DNA from: Chromatiaceae bacterium
GTDB taxonomy: Bacteria > Pseudomonadota > Gammaproteobacteria > Chromatiales > Chromatiaceae
DNA: 35,175 bases
Reading direction: 5' to 3'
NCBI GenBank assembly: GCA_025458165.1
Contig: JALOTB010000030.1
Span: 1 to 35,175, forward strand
Shown: positions 17,910 through 25,451 of the stretch, in pieces
Layout: every line of letters starts with the position of its first letter
How positions within the stretch are numbered: the stretch's first letter is position 1
Program-made: the position numbers and the translations under genes
The notes under the pieces: generated by a model
Databases searched by the model: none
Seen by the model: the letters and a program-made list of their open reading frames with translations, nothing else
Told to the model about the DNA's origin: nothing

Positions 17910-18983
17910 ATGACCGATGAATCTATGCCATACGTTGCGATTATCGGGGGATTCTATGACCTAGACGCGGTAACGGCCAATAGCGCAAAGGCGAGAGCGG
18001 TAGAACTTGGCAAAGCGCTTGCCGAGAACGGCTTCGGTCTTGTCGTGTATTTCTCCGACGACATGTCGCTGGAAACCCACGTGGTGCACGGCTATGTTCA
18101 AGAGTTGGCGACTAGCGAGCGGAGTCGTTGTATCCGGATTCGATTTGCCGAGTCCCAGCGAGGTCAGGTTTACTTTCCCGAGCAGCAGAACTACGGAGAG
18201 CTGTTCGATGCGAAGCTCTTCGCGGGACCCGACTGGGAGGCTCCGTTTTACGGATCTCTAGTGGCGGCAGACCAAGTCGATGCCGCATTGTTGATGGCCG
18301 GCGGGCGCTCCACACTCATCGCCGGGCAGGTTGCAGTTGCTCGTGCTTTGCCGGTCCTTGCAATCGACGAGTTCGGCGGGGCGGCAGGAAGGATCTGGAG
18401 CACATTGTCGCCGCGGTTCACGGATTATCCATCGTCGGCGAGTCATAGTCTCCAGCAATCGGTGGCTTGGTTGCGAGAGCGCTGTAGAATCGCAGCTGAC
18501 GAACGTCGTGAGAGCGTTCGCAGGGAGCAGCTGTGCGTGACGCTAATGCGTCGCCGCCAGACGGGGGTCTGGCTTTCGGCGGTCTTCATTGCGCTCCTCA
18601 CTGTGTTTTTTTTGGGGTCGGCTTACACGCCAGCTCCATACCTTTGGCCATTTCTGACCATCTCTGGCCTGGTGTTTGCTGGCGCAACCGGGGCGCTGAG
18701 TCGGTCGCTCATTTGGGGCGGGTTAGAGACAACCCCGGGAGTTTCCTTTCTCCTTGGATCGATCGCCGGATTTGTTGTCGGCTTGGCCTACCTTATACCC
18801 CAGTTCATCGGTGCGCCCGAGGTGCTGAACCCCACGGCCACCGAGGTTGCGGGTACGGATAAAATCCAGTTTTTTTCGGCAGTTTTGGTTGCACTCTCTG
18901 CGGGCGTAGGATTCGACACGGTATTCAGCCGATTGAAGGAGAAGCCAGGCGAACCTATCGCTGCTCCACCCGCTTCACGTTAA
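17910..18983 (+). CDS. SLOG-like Rossmann domain fused to four membrane helices
   Basis: The 357-aa protein starts with a Rossmann-type sheet (YVAIIGGFYD, residues 8-17) and a helix (SAKARAVELGKALAENGFGL). It has the second glycine motif MAGGRSTL (129-136) with a following ARALPVLAIDEF. This pattern fits SLOG/LOG-like nucleotide-binding domains. A basic linker (about 187-217) leads to four hydrophobic segments (about 219-238, 244-266, 277-300, 320-338) and ends near FDTVFSRLKEK. SLOG domains joined to membrane segments are known as predicted nucleotide-sensing effectors in antiviral systems. Here no partner gene is adjacent, so the system would be single-gene or cut down by the neighbouring insertions. 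ATG 17910 or ATG 17925 could be the start. The SLOG call is from pattern, not a search. Confidence 0.7.
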   Translation: MTDESMPYVAIIGGFYDLDAVTANSAKARAVELGKALAENGFGLVVYFSDDMSLETHVVHGYVQELATSERSRCIRIRFAESQRGQVYFPEQQNYGELFDAKLFAGPDWEAPFYGSLVAADQVDAALLMAGGRSTLIAGQVAVARALPVLAIDEFGGAAGRIWSTLSPRFTDYPSSASHSLQQSVAWLRERCRIAADERRESVRREQLCVTLMRRRQTGVWLSAVFIALLTVFFLGSAYTPAPYLWPFLTISGLVFAGATGALSRSLIWGGLETTPGVSFLLGSIAGFVVGLAYLIPQFIGAPEVLNPTATEVAGTDKIQFFSAVLVALSAGVGFDTVFSRLKEKPGEPIAAPPASR

Positions 18984-19072
18984 AGGGATCCCATGAAACA
19001 CAAATTTAGCTGTATGACGTCACATGTTGTCTTCAGGTTGCATCTGGAGGCGCCATGAGCCATACCATTACC

Positions 19073-19080
19073 AATAACTT
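19073..19080. repeat. Left target-site duplication of the IS1595 element
   Basis: AATAACTT lies directly before the element and is repeated exactly at 20174-20181. Eight bases is the usual duplication length of IS1595-family elements. Confidence 0.9.
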
Positions 19081-19106
19081 GGCTATCTTCGCGTTAGCTG
19101 TTGATG
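19081..19106. repeat. Inverted repeat, left end of IS1595
   Basis: Begins GGCTATCTTCGCG and matches the reverse complement of 20148-20173 with four mismatches. It begins 29 bases outside the transposase stop codon. Confidence 0.88.
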
Positions 19107-19109
19107 CCG

Positions 19110-20072
19110 TCATGCCGCGATGGCCAGCGCTAGTAGCGAGGCGGGTGGAGCGCCGGTTTGGGCATTTCGGTCGAGGGCGCGGAACCAACCGAGGTAGTTC
19201 TCCAGGTACGACGTGGCGACACCGTGGAACCGGATCATCCAAGTCTTCCAACGACTGTGATAGGCATTGACGTTCTGGATGTGCCACGGGCCTCGCCGCC
19301 GCTCGCCGCGAGCAGTGTTGATGGCGTGATGTTCAATGCCGCAGTCTTTGGCGGCCGCGGCCAGTGCGGCGCTGGCGTCGGTACACAGGATCGCGTCTTC
19401 GGCCAAGGACTGAGCAAGTGCCGGGGTGATGTGGCAGGCGTCGCCGCGCTCCAGGACGAAGTCCGCCGTTTGCCCGGAACGGTCGCGCAAAACCAGAATC
19501 GGCACCTGCTCGTCGGACAGGCCGCGCTTGGCCGCCTTGCCACCGCGGCGACGTGGGGCACGCGCCTGCTCGGCGTGCAGTCGACGAGGCTGGCCCTTGT
19601 AAGAGCGCAAGGTATAAGTCTCATCGGTCTCGGCGACACCGGCCAGGGCCGTGGCACGCACCATGGCGGGAAGCTTCAGAAACCGGTGACGCCAGCGAAA
19701 CGCGGTCGTGCGGTGCACACCCATCCGCGCAGCGGCGCGACGCACGCTCAGTCCTTCCTCCAATACCGTGGCTTGCGCGAGCCACTTCTCACGCTGGCGC
19801 AGCCGCGCCAGCGGCGTGCCCGTCAATGCATTGAACGTCTGCCCGCAGGCGCGGCATTTGTAGCGCTGCAGCCGGTCGGCATGGCCGTTGCGAACCACGT
19901 GGCTGCCATCGCATCGTGGACACCTCGGCTGCGGTTCCACGCGCCCCTCGAGGATCGCCGAAACCGACCGAGCGTCATCCCCCGCCGCCAGTTGCAGCTT
20001 CAGCTGTGCCCGTTGCTCGACATCGAGCGTGTCGACCAAGCCAAGCAACCGCCTAAACTCGTGTACATCCAT
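19110..20072 (-). CDS. IS1595-family transposase, 320 aa
   Basis: This DDE-type transposase cuts out and inserts its element. A zinc ribbon lies at residues 51-76 (Cys51, Cys54, Cys73, Cys76). A helix-turn-helix-like region follows (about 105-130, SVRRAAARMGVHRTTAFRWR). The catalytic core has Asp150 in AETDETYTL, Asp232 in CTDASAAL and the C-terminal block WMIRFHGVATSYLENYLGW, which holds the third acidic or polar residue. ATG 20072 has GGGAGG at the right spacing and matches the usual family length. A longer frame runs up to 20657, but its upstream part is the end of the interrupted IS4 gene, read in frame by accident of the insertion. The gene appears intact. Confidence 0.92.
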   Translation of the reverse strand: MDVHEFRRLLGLVDTLDVEQRAQLKLQLAAGDDARSVSAILEGRVEPQPRCPRCDGSHVVRNGHADRLQRYKCRACGQTFNALTGTPLARLRQREKWLAQATVLEEGLSVRRAAARMGVHRTTAFRWRHRFLKLPAMVRATALAGVAETDETYTLRSYKGQPRRLHAEQARAPRRRGGKAAKRGLSDEQVPILVLRDRSGQTADFVLERGDACHITPALAQSLAEDAILCTDASAALAAAAKDCGIEHHAINTARGERRRGPWHIQNVNAYHSRWKTWMIRFHGVATSYLENYLGWFRALDRNAQTGAPPASLLALAIAA

Positions 20073-20147
20073 CTCGACCTCCCGTGCCCGCCACTGCAGC
20101 GGGCGATGGGACAAGTGTGCACGAGCTCCAGGCTCAGATCGTGAGCC

Positions 20148-20173
20148 CATCATCAGCGAACGCGAACAGAGCC
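20148..20173. repeat. Inverted repeat, right end of IS1595
   Basis: Reads GGCTCTGTTCGCG on the minus strand from 20173 inward and pairs with 19081-19106. It lies 75 bases upstream of the transposase start and may include its promoter. Confidence 0.88.
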
Positions 20174-20181
20174 AATAACTT
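20174..20181. repeat. Right target-site duplication of the IS1595 element
   Basis: Exact copy of AATAACTT at 19073-19080. Within the IS4 gene it encodes part of Glu-Ser-Tyr-Trp at the C-terminus. Confidence 0.9.
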
Positions 20182-21541
20182 TCCCCGATGCTGCGCGCCG
20201 CCTCGGGTGCGAGCACGAAATCGGGGATGCGTTGCAGCCCGATCCAGAGCGTTTTCGGTCCAGGGAAGCCACCGTGCTTGCGGTTGAGGAACCCCCCGAG
20301 GTTGGCGACCATGCGCACTAGGGTATCGAGCGACGGCGGCTTGGCGGGCGGTGGTTTGCGCTGGGTGACCAGGTAGACGGCCTTCCACTCCTCGTCCGCG
20401 AACACCGCATCGCAGGGCATCTCCGGGCAGTCGCGCCCGAGCATGGTCAGGTACAGCACGCTGCCCAAGCGATGATCAGGTAAAAAGCGAGCGCCGGCTC
20501 CAGGCGCTCGCGGGTTTCCAGTTGCAGCTGCTCGACGCGGCAGCCGCTTTTTAAGACCTTGAAGTAGACCTCGATCTGCCAGCGGCAGAGGTACCAAGAG
20601 AGCTTCTCGATGGCCTGCTCGGGGGTCTCGACCGGGAGGTCGGTCAGCAGCAGCCAATCGAGGGGGTCCTCATCGGCGGGCGGGTGCGGCTCGGTGGCGA
20701 GCAGCGCGGTGACGGTGACCTCGGCCAAGGTGCGATCGGGGCGCGCCGGGGGTTTGAGGGTGACGCGCACGGCCTTGATCTGCTGGTGGACGGTGCGTGC
20801 GCGCCGGCCCTGGGTGGCGGGTCGCTCGAAGGTAATCTCGGTGAGCATGGGGGCGGCATCGATCGCCGCGCGCAGCTTCCGCCCATCGGTGAGAAGTCGC
20901 TCGGCGTGCTGCACGCGCACCAGCCAATCGCCGGCGCGTTCGGGACAGGGGGCCTCGACGAACAGATCGTAGAGGTCGCTTGGCGGTCGGCGATGTAGGT
21001 GAGGCGAGTGTCGGTCAGTTGCTCGGCCAGCGCGTTGACGCGGGCAAAGCCGTCGACCCACCGCACGCTCTCTTTGGCTTCGAGCGGGCGGTTGGGGTCT
21101 TTCTGCTCACCGAGACTGCCGGGCTCGCGCACCCAGGTGTCGGCCTCAAGCAGCCCGAGGGGGACGCGCTCGGGGGTGACGAGGAGGGTCGGATGCAGAT
21201 ACAGCCCCCAACGGCTCTCGTAGTTCGGTGGCCCGAGGTCGGCGATGCCCTTCTTGCTGGTGTAGTCGAGCTCGGTGGTGTCTTGCAGGCACAGTACCCG
21301 GGGATGCGCACGCAAGAGCGCCTCGGTGCAGGCGATGTGCGGGGCGAGCACGCGCTCGGCGCTCACCTCGGGATGGTCGAACAGGCGGTAGGCGGCGCGG
21401 GTTTCGCCCCAGCCCCCGCAGGCGGCGGGAATGCTCACCGTCGGTTTGTTCCCCAGTGTGCTCAGGAGCCGGCGGCGCGCGCCGGTTCAGGCGTTGATCC
21501 CTGAGATCGATGCCAGCGAGCTCCTCGGCCAGGGCGCTCAT
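20174..21541 (-). pseudogene. IS4-type transposase with three frameshifts, interrupted by IS1595
   Basis: The start is ATG 21541 (MSALAEELAGIDLRDQRLNR). The reading frame then breaks near 21470, near 20990 and near 20450. The rejoined product has SIPAACGGWGETRAAYRLFD (N-terminal DNA-binding part), VLCLQDTTELDY (first catalytic Asp), YIADR (second), the YLCRWQIEVYFKVLKSGC block (third, Glu) and a tail TLWIGLQRIPDF ending SIGESYW. The original TAA is at 19070-19068, beyond the IS1595 insertion. Frameshifts are too many for programmed shifting, so the gene is dead. Its start overlaps the stop of the DUF4338 remnant as ATGA, so the two were coupled in the original element. Confidence 0.88.
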
Positions 21542-21699
21542 GGCGCCACCCCCAGCGCGGCGCGAAAGTCCGCCGCCAGCGGGTAGACGTAGACCGCCTT
21601 GCGCGGGAGCGCCGCGCGATGGCTGCGGTCGCACTTGCCGCGCCCGGCGGTCTCGCCCAGGCACTGCCAGTTCGCCGCGCGGTAGCAGGTACCGTCGTT
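21538..21699 (-). pseudogene. C-terminal remnant of a DUF4338 (DruA-like) protein
   Basis: The segment GTCYRAANWQCLGETAGRG followed by LPRKAVYVYPLAADFRAALG is the typical end of DUF4338 proteins, the family that includes DruA of the Druantia antiphage system. Such proteins also occur as partners of IS4-type transposases. Here only about 52 residues remain. The stop TGA overlaps the ATG of the IS4 transposase (ATGA). The 5' part is lost and replaced in frame by half an IS1595 transposase. I recognise the family from memory of its C-terminal pattern. Confidence 0.65.
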
Positions 21700-22158
21700 G
21701 AGCTCGCCGCCGAGGTAGGCATCATCGACCTGGACGGTTCCGCACAGCACGTATCCGGCCTCACGTTCGACCATGGCCTGCATGAGCTTGTGGTGCATCA
21801 GCCAGGCGGTGGGATAACTGACCCCCAAGTCGCGCTTCAGGGCCAGGGCCGAGAGCCCGGTCTTGGCCTGGCTGATGAGGTAGATCGCCAGGAACCACAC
21901 GGTCAGCCCCAGCTTGGTGCCCTCGAACACAGCGCCTGCGATCAACGAAGTCTGGTGATGGCAGGCGTTGCACTGGAAGGTCTTGCGGGCTCTGACCCCA
22001 AGCACGCAGTGCGCCGCACCACCACAGCGCGGGCAGCGGAAGTCCTCTGGCCAGCGCGCCTGCTCCAGTGCGGCGGCGCACTGCGCCTCGGTACCAAACC
22101 GCCGGAACAACTCAAACAGCGACATCCCAGGCTGAAACTGAATCCGATTCATGGCCAT
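21700..22158 (-). pseudogene. N-terminal part of a second IS1595-family transposase, truncated
   Basis: The fragment starts MAMNRIQFQPGMSLFELF with GGGGTGGG upstream. It has a zinc ribbon (Cys42, Cys45, Cys63, Cys66), the block TSLIAGAVFEGTKLGLTVWF, the block YLISQAKTGLSALALKRDLG and the first catalytic Asp in VQVDDAYLGGEL (about 142-153). There homology ends and the frame continues without a stop into the DUF4338 remnant, giving a 206-aa chimeric frame (21538-22158). The second half of the catalytic core is missing, so it cannot transpose. It belongs to another IS1595 subgroup than the intact element at 19-20 kb. A GGCTCA/TGAGCC repeat at 22207-22223 may mark its outer end. Confidence 0.82.
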
Positions 22159-22339
22159 GACCCACCCCGCTCACGAGAAAACCCACGTCAGGGTGCGCCC
22201 GTCAGTGGCTCAGTTCGTGAGCCTGGCGGAAGGTTCTTTCTAATCAGGAAACAAAATGTCGGCCCGAGACCGTACAGGGTGACAAGGAATGTATTGACCG
22301 AAAGAAAATATACCCAGTTAATACCAATTGTTCGGTTTT

Positions 22340-23369
22340 CTATCGCCCGGTGATTTGGAAATTCTCGGTCAACAGAGACCGTAAATCGCTTTGGTAGCGC
22401 TGCGGGTTGGCGAAAAACGCCTCGCACTCCTTTCGGAATGACTCATAGGTGGCATGACAGCGGTTGTAGAGCACCGGCTTCTTGAAGTACTTCCACAGTC
22501 GCTCGATGAGGTTGAGGTTGGGTGCATAGGGTGGGAGGAAGAGGAGCTTGATGCGGGAGGTCGCCAGGTACTCCGCGACCCGCCGCGAGCGGTGGTAGCG
22601 GGCGTTGTCGCAGATGACGTAGATCCACGTTGCCAAGGGGTAGGCAAGCTGCAACTGATCGAACAGCGCGAGCGTGGATTCGGCGTTGATGGTCTCGTCG
22701 AACCGCACCACCGGCTCCAGGCGCTCGAGGTCGACGGCGCCGTTGATGTTGAGGCGCCGCCGCCCGGTGTTGGAGGGGACGGGGTAGTCCTCCCCGCGCT
22801 TGATCCAGCCGTAGCCGAGCACCGGATTGTGCTGGGGATGGACCGCGTTCATGAAGCAGATGACCTCGTCCTTGCCCTTGGTTTGCTTGAGGGTGGCGTA
22901 GTCGGCGAGGAACGCCTCCTGGGCCGCGGCATCGGCCTTGCCGGGGACCAGCTTGGGCTTCTTGTAGACGAAGCCCAGCCGACGCAGCACGGCGGTCATG
23001 CCACTGACGGTGTAGCTGACCCCGAAGCGCGCCTTGACCCAGGCGGCGATGTCCTTGGCGCTGAGATACAGCTCGGTGGTGAGGTGTGCCTCCAGTTCGG
23101 CGAGTGCCTCGGCGTCGAGCGCCCCGTCGCTGCCGCGGTAGGCCACCTCCAGCAGCCCCCTGAGGCCGCCCTCGCGGTAGCGGCGAAAGTGGCTGCGCAC
23201 GGTGTTGGCGTCGATCAGCAACGCCTCCGCCACCTGCCTGCTCGGCGCTCCAGCCGCCGGCCAGCAGGATCACCGCCTTGATGCGATCGGCTTCGCGCTT
23301 CTCGCGCGTAGCGCGATGCCCAGCACGCAGCTCGGCGAGTTTGTCGGCGGAGAGGCTATAATCGAGCAT
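22340..23369 (-). pseudogene. IS630-family transposase, frameshifted and with a lost catalytic aspartate
   Basis: The N-terminus (MLDYSLSADKLAELRAGHRA) starts at ATG 23369. Near 23243-23250 a 4-base tandem duplication (AGGCAGG context) shifts the frame. The rest continues as VAEALLIDANTVRSHFRRYR up to the stop at 22340. The core keeps VICDNARYHRS (second Asp) and FLPPYAPNLNLIERLWKYF (Glu). At the first catalytic site it reads FMNAVHPQHNP where the family has FMDAVHP, so Asp is replaced by Asn. The element normally duplicates TA; I could not settle its ends, though a CTATCGC motif occurs near both sides (about 22340 and 23402). Two independent defects make it inactive. Confidence 0.87.
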
Positions 23370-23763
23370 GGTCGCAATAATAAAGGATACTCAGCCCGTT
23401 GCGATAGCCTCCTAAACTTCAAACTGAAGTCCGAGGGGTATAGTTGTCTGCGGTTGCGCGTCTTTGGCTTACAGAATCGGCTGCAGCCACAAACACCTTG
23501 TACTGCTTGAGCAAGTGATTTCGATATTGTTTACCATAGGCTTCGGCTGAGGTCTTCCCGGGACCAAGTTTTTAGCACCCTTCTGACACGTCTGCTGTCC
23601 TCCGTTTTGCTTCTATTTTGCCACGACGTTACGCCTATTGACAGTTTTGAACCTGTAGATTGATGCAAGCGAACACCTTTCTCGCAATTGCTCCCCACCG
23701 ACGCCGTAGATGCGAGGGCCGTACTTCATCCTGACCTAAATGATGTGTAACCTCCAGAATTCT
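23370..23763. other. AT-richer stretch between the IS630 relic and the membrane-protein pair
   Basis: No gene is supported in these 394 bases. The first 35 hold the end of the IS630-type element. The remainder is richer in A and T than its surroundings and lies downstream of the 458-aa gene. I saw no clear terminator. Confidence 0.35.
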
Positions 23764-25140
23764 CTAGCGTACAAGACGGTCCAACACTCCCCAAATCACG
23801 CCCCAAGCGAAGATCAGAAAAACTCCGGCGGCTACCGGATTAATACGCGGACGCGACCACGCAACGTCGAGGTGGTTGAAAAAGGAGCGCAAGGCATATG
23901 CCATGCTTGCAAGTCCGGGTTTCATGAGGGGGCTGCGTAGCATGGAGTTAAAAGTGAGCTCCGGCTGGGCGTAGTGCCCATGCCATGACGAATCAAAATA
24001 CACAAACCCTTGAAACGAAAAATAATCCTGAAAGCGCCTCCCTCTAGTTAGAATGCGGAGTAGTGTTTTGAGAATGGAAGTCCGTGAATCAATCACCGGC
24101 ATTGCGATTACAAGGTCTTGTTCAAGCGCAGATTTCATTTGGCTGTACGAAATTGACTTGGCGGAAGGAACAATGAGGAGAAGCTGCTCTGGTTGTGCCC
24201 TGGCCCGTACCTGCTGAAGTTCCCACCGAACAGAAGGAGAATCAGCCAAGACAACCACTACTGCGCGCGCGTTGGCGATTAGTGTCTGTACTTTCTGCTG
24301 CCATTCTGTATGCGCGGATGCGATACGTCGTGCGCCAGGAAACTGCTCGTGCCTAACCGGGTTGTCGAGCGCCACTACGGGGCCGATTATTTTCAGAATC
24401 TCTACGAGTTGCTCCTCCTCGGTAAATCCCGGCGCCTTGAACTCGGCGGCCGACTCGTCATATTTAAAGGAACGCAGGTACAAAACGGGTGATCTTGTAT
24501 CCTTTGTGTCGTGCTCTCGAGCCTTTTGCGTGTAAAAGCGTCCGGATCGGTGGAGGATAAAGGTTAAACCGAGTATGACCGCGACGTATAGCTGTGCGAG
24601 CAGCTTATGAACTGGAGTGATCTTCCCGATGTAATCTTCCAGAAAGGCGGGCAGGGTCAATCCCAACGCAAGCACGGCAAACGCGGCGATTTTTCGGTTC
24701 TTGCCTTTACGCGCCAAAACATCGGGGCTTTCACCACTCAGGGGAGCGTGTCTGTCGGACGGTCCTTTTGGAGCATCGTTATGCAAGTCGTTTTCTCTGG
24801 TCGCGACGCCTGCGCTTTCTTCGTTGAGAAAACAACCCCCTCTTCCCTCGGGACCGGAGTCCTGGGTGATTTGGTTGTAACCGTTGCGCAGGGAGGACGT
24901 GTCGGACTTGACACTAACCTGAGAGCGGTCCGGTTGAGTCTTGACTACGACTAGCGTCCAGATGTCGTCCCAGGATGCATCCCCCGGTAAAGACGCGGCG
25001 ATCCGTCTGGTAGAACCCATGACGCTGCGTGAGGACGCTCGTTGAAACTCCTCGACGACGGCAAAACAAATCTCGTCCCAGGACGCTTCCTCTGGGAACG
25101 AAGAAACAATGTGTTGCAGAGAGCTTTTCGGCTTGTCCAT
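23764..25140 (-). CDS. Membrane protein with two N-terminal Ser-Trp motifs and a TIR-like cytosolic region
   Basis: The 458-aa protein carries a short motif twice at its N-terminus: LQHIVSSFPEEASWDEICFA (8-27) and IAASLPGDASWDDIWTLVV (47-65). A polar linker follows, then two membrane helices (about 150-167 and 180-197). The cytosolic region (about 215-350) contains SPVLYLRSFKYDES, EEEQLVEILKIIGPVVALDN, EWQQKVQTLIANARAVVVVL and WELQQVRA. This alternation of strands and helices is like TIR or related flavodoxin-type effector domains, but I cannot prove it. A last membrane helix is at about 434-452. ATG 25140 has AGGA upstream. The next gene upstream on the same strand encodes another membrane protein with the same N-terminal motif, so the two probably act together. 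Confidence 0.7.
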   Translation of the reverse strand: MDKPKSSLQHIVSSFPEEASWDEICFAVVEEFQRASSRSVMGSTRRIAASLPGDASWDDIWTLVVVKTQPDRSQVSVKSDTSSLRNGYNQITQDSGPEGRGGCFLNEESAGVATRENDLHNDAPKGPSDRHAPLSGESPDVLARKGKNRKIAAFAVLALGLTLPAFLEDYIGKITPVHKLLAQLYVAVILGLTFILHRSGRFYTQKAREHDTKDTRSPVLYLRSFKYDESAAEFKAPGFTEEEQLVEILKIIGPVVALDNPVRHEQFPGARRIASAHTEWQQKVQTLIANARAVVVVLADSPSVRWELQQVRARAQPEQLLLIVPSAKSISYSQMKSALEQDLVIAMPVIDSRTSILKTLLRILTRGRRFQDYFSFQGFVYFDSSWHGHYAQPELTFNSMLRSPLMKPGLASMAYALRSFFNHLDVAWSRPRINPVAAGVFLIFAWGVIWGVLDRLVR

Positions 25141-25451
25141 CGAGTTTCCTGATCACCAACGAAACTCAGCTAACTCATGGCCTGCGTAACATGTGGCTTT
25201 TAAGCCGCTTTCCGTTCCAAGTGGGAGCAGGCCCAGCCTGCGGCGATTCAGGATGGGCCCCACAGATCCGCCCGAGCCGAGTTCGCGGCGGGGCTTGCCA
25301 CAGCCAAACAAGCACTTGGCGCCGAAGTTGCCCCGGGGGCGGCTGAGTATTCCTGCTAATCAGGTCGCATTTAGTGTCTTGTCGGGTAGAGAATCGCTAT
25401 GAAAATGGAGTTCAATCGAGCGCAAGCGCTGCTCTGTTGCGCAACCTTACG
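25141..25451. other. Spacer between the two Ser-Trp motif genes
   Basis: About 311 bases without a gene. The part from 25200 to 25345 is GC-rich and unlike the AT-rich gene upstream, so an old insertion or deletion may lie here. A separate promoter for the 458-aa gene is likely because of the distance. Confidence 0.35.

Larger units (their letters stand above)
19081..20173 (-). mobile_element. Complete IS1595-family insertion sequence
   Basis: The 1093-bp element has imperfect inverted ends (19081-19106 and 20148-20173; 22 of 26 positions match, both starting GGCT), one transposase gene and a perfect 8-bp target duplication. All parts are intact, so it looks recently inserted and may be mobile. 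It landed in the last codons of an older IS4-type transposase gene whose stop codon (TAA, 19070-19068) now lies on the other side. Confidence 0.92.

Noticed and set aside
19007..19033. Sequence around TGACGTCA as terminal repeat of the IS4 element
   Set aside because: It lies where the IS4 end should be, but no matching inverted copy is found on the other side, which is deleted or replaced.
19110..20657. One 515-aa protein
   Set aside because: It joins the tail of an IS4 transposase and a whole IS1595 transposase; the inverted repeat and target duplication show the junction is an insertion.
22454..23281. 275-codon plus-strand frame opposite the IS630 relic
   Set aside because: Shadow of a recognisable transposase; no domain or ribosome-binding site.
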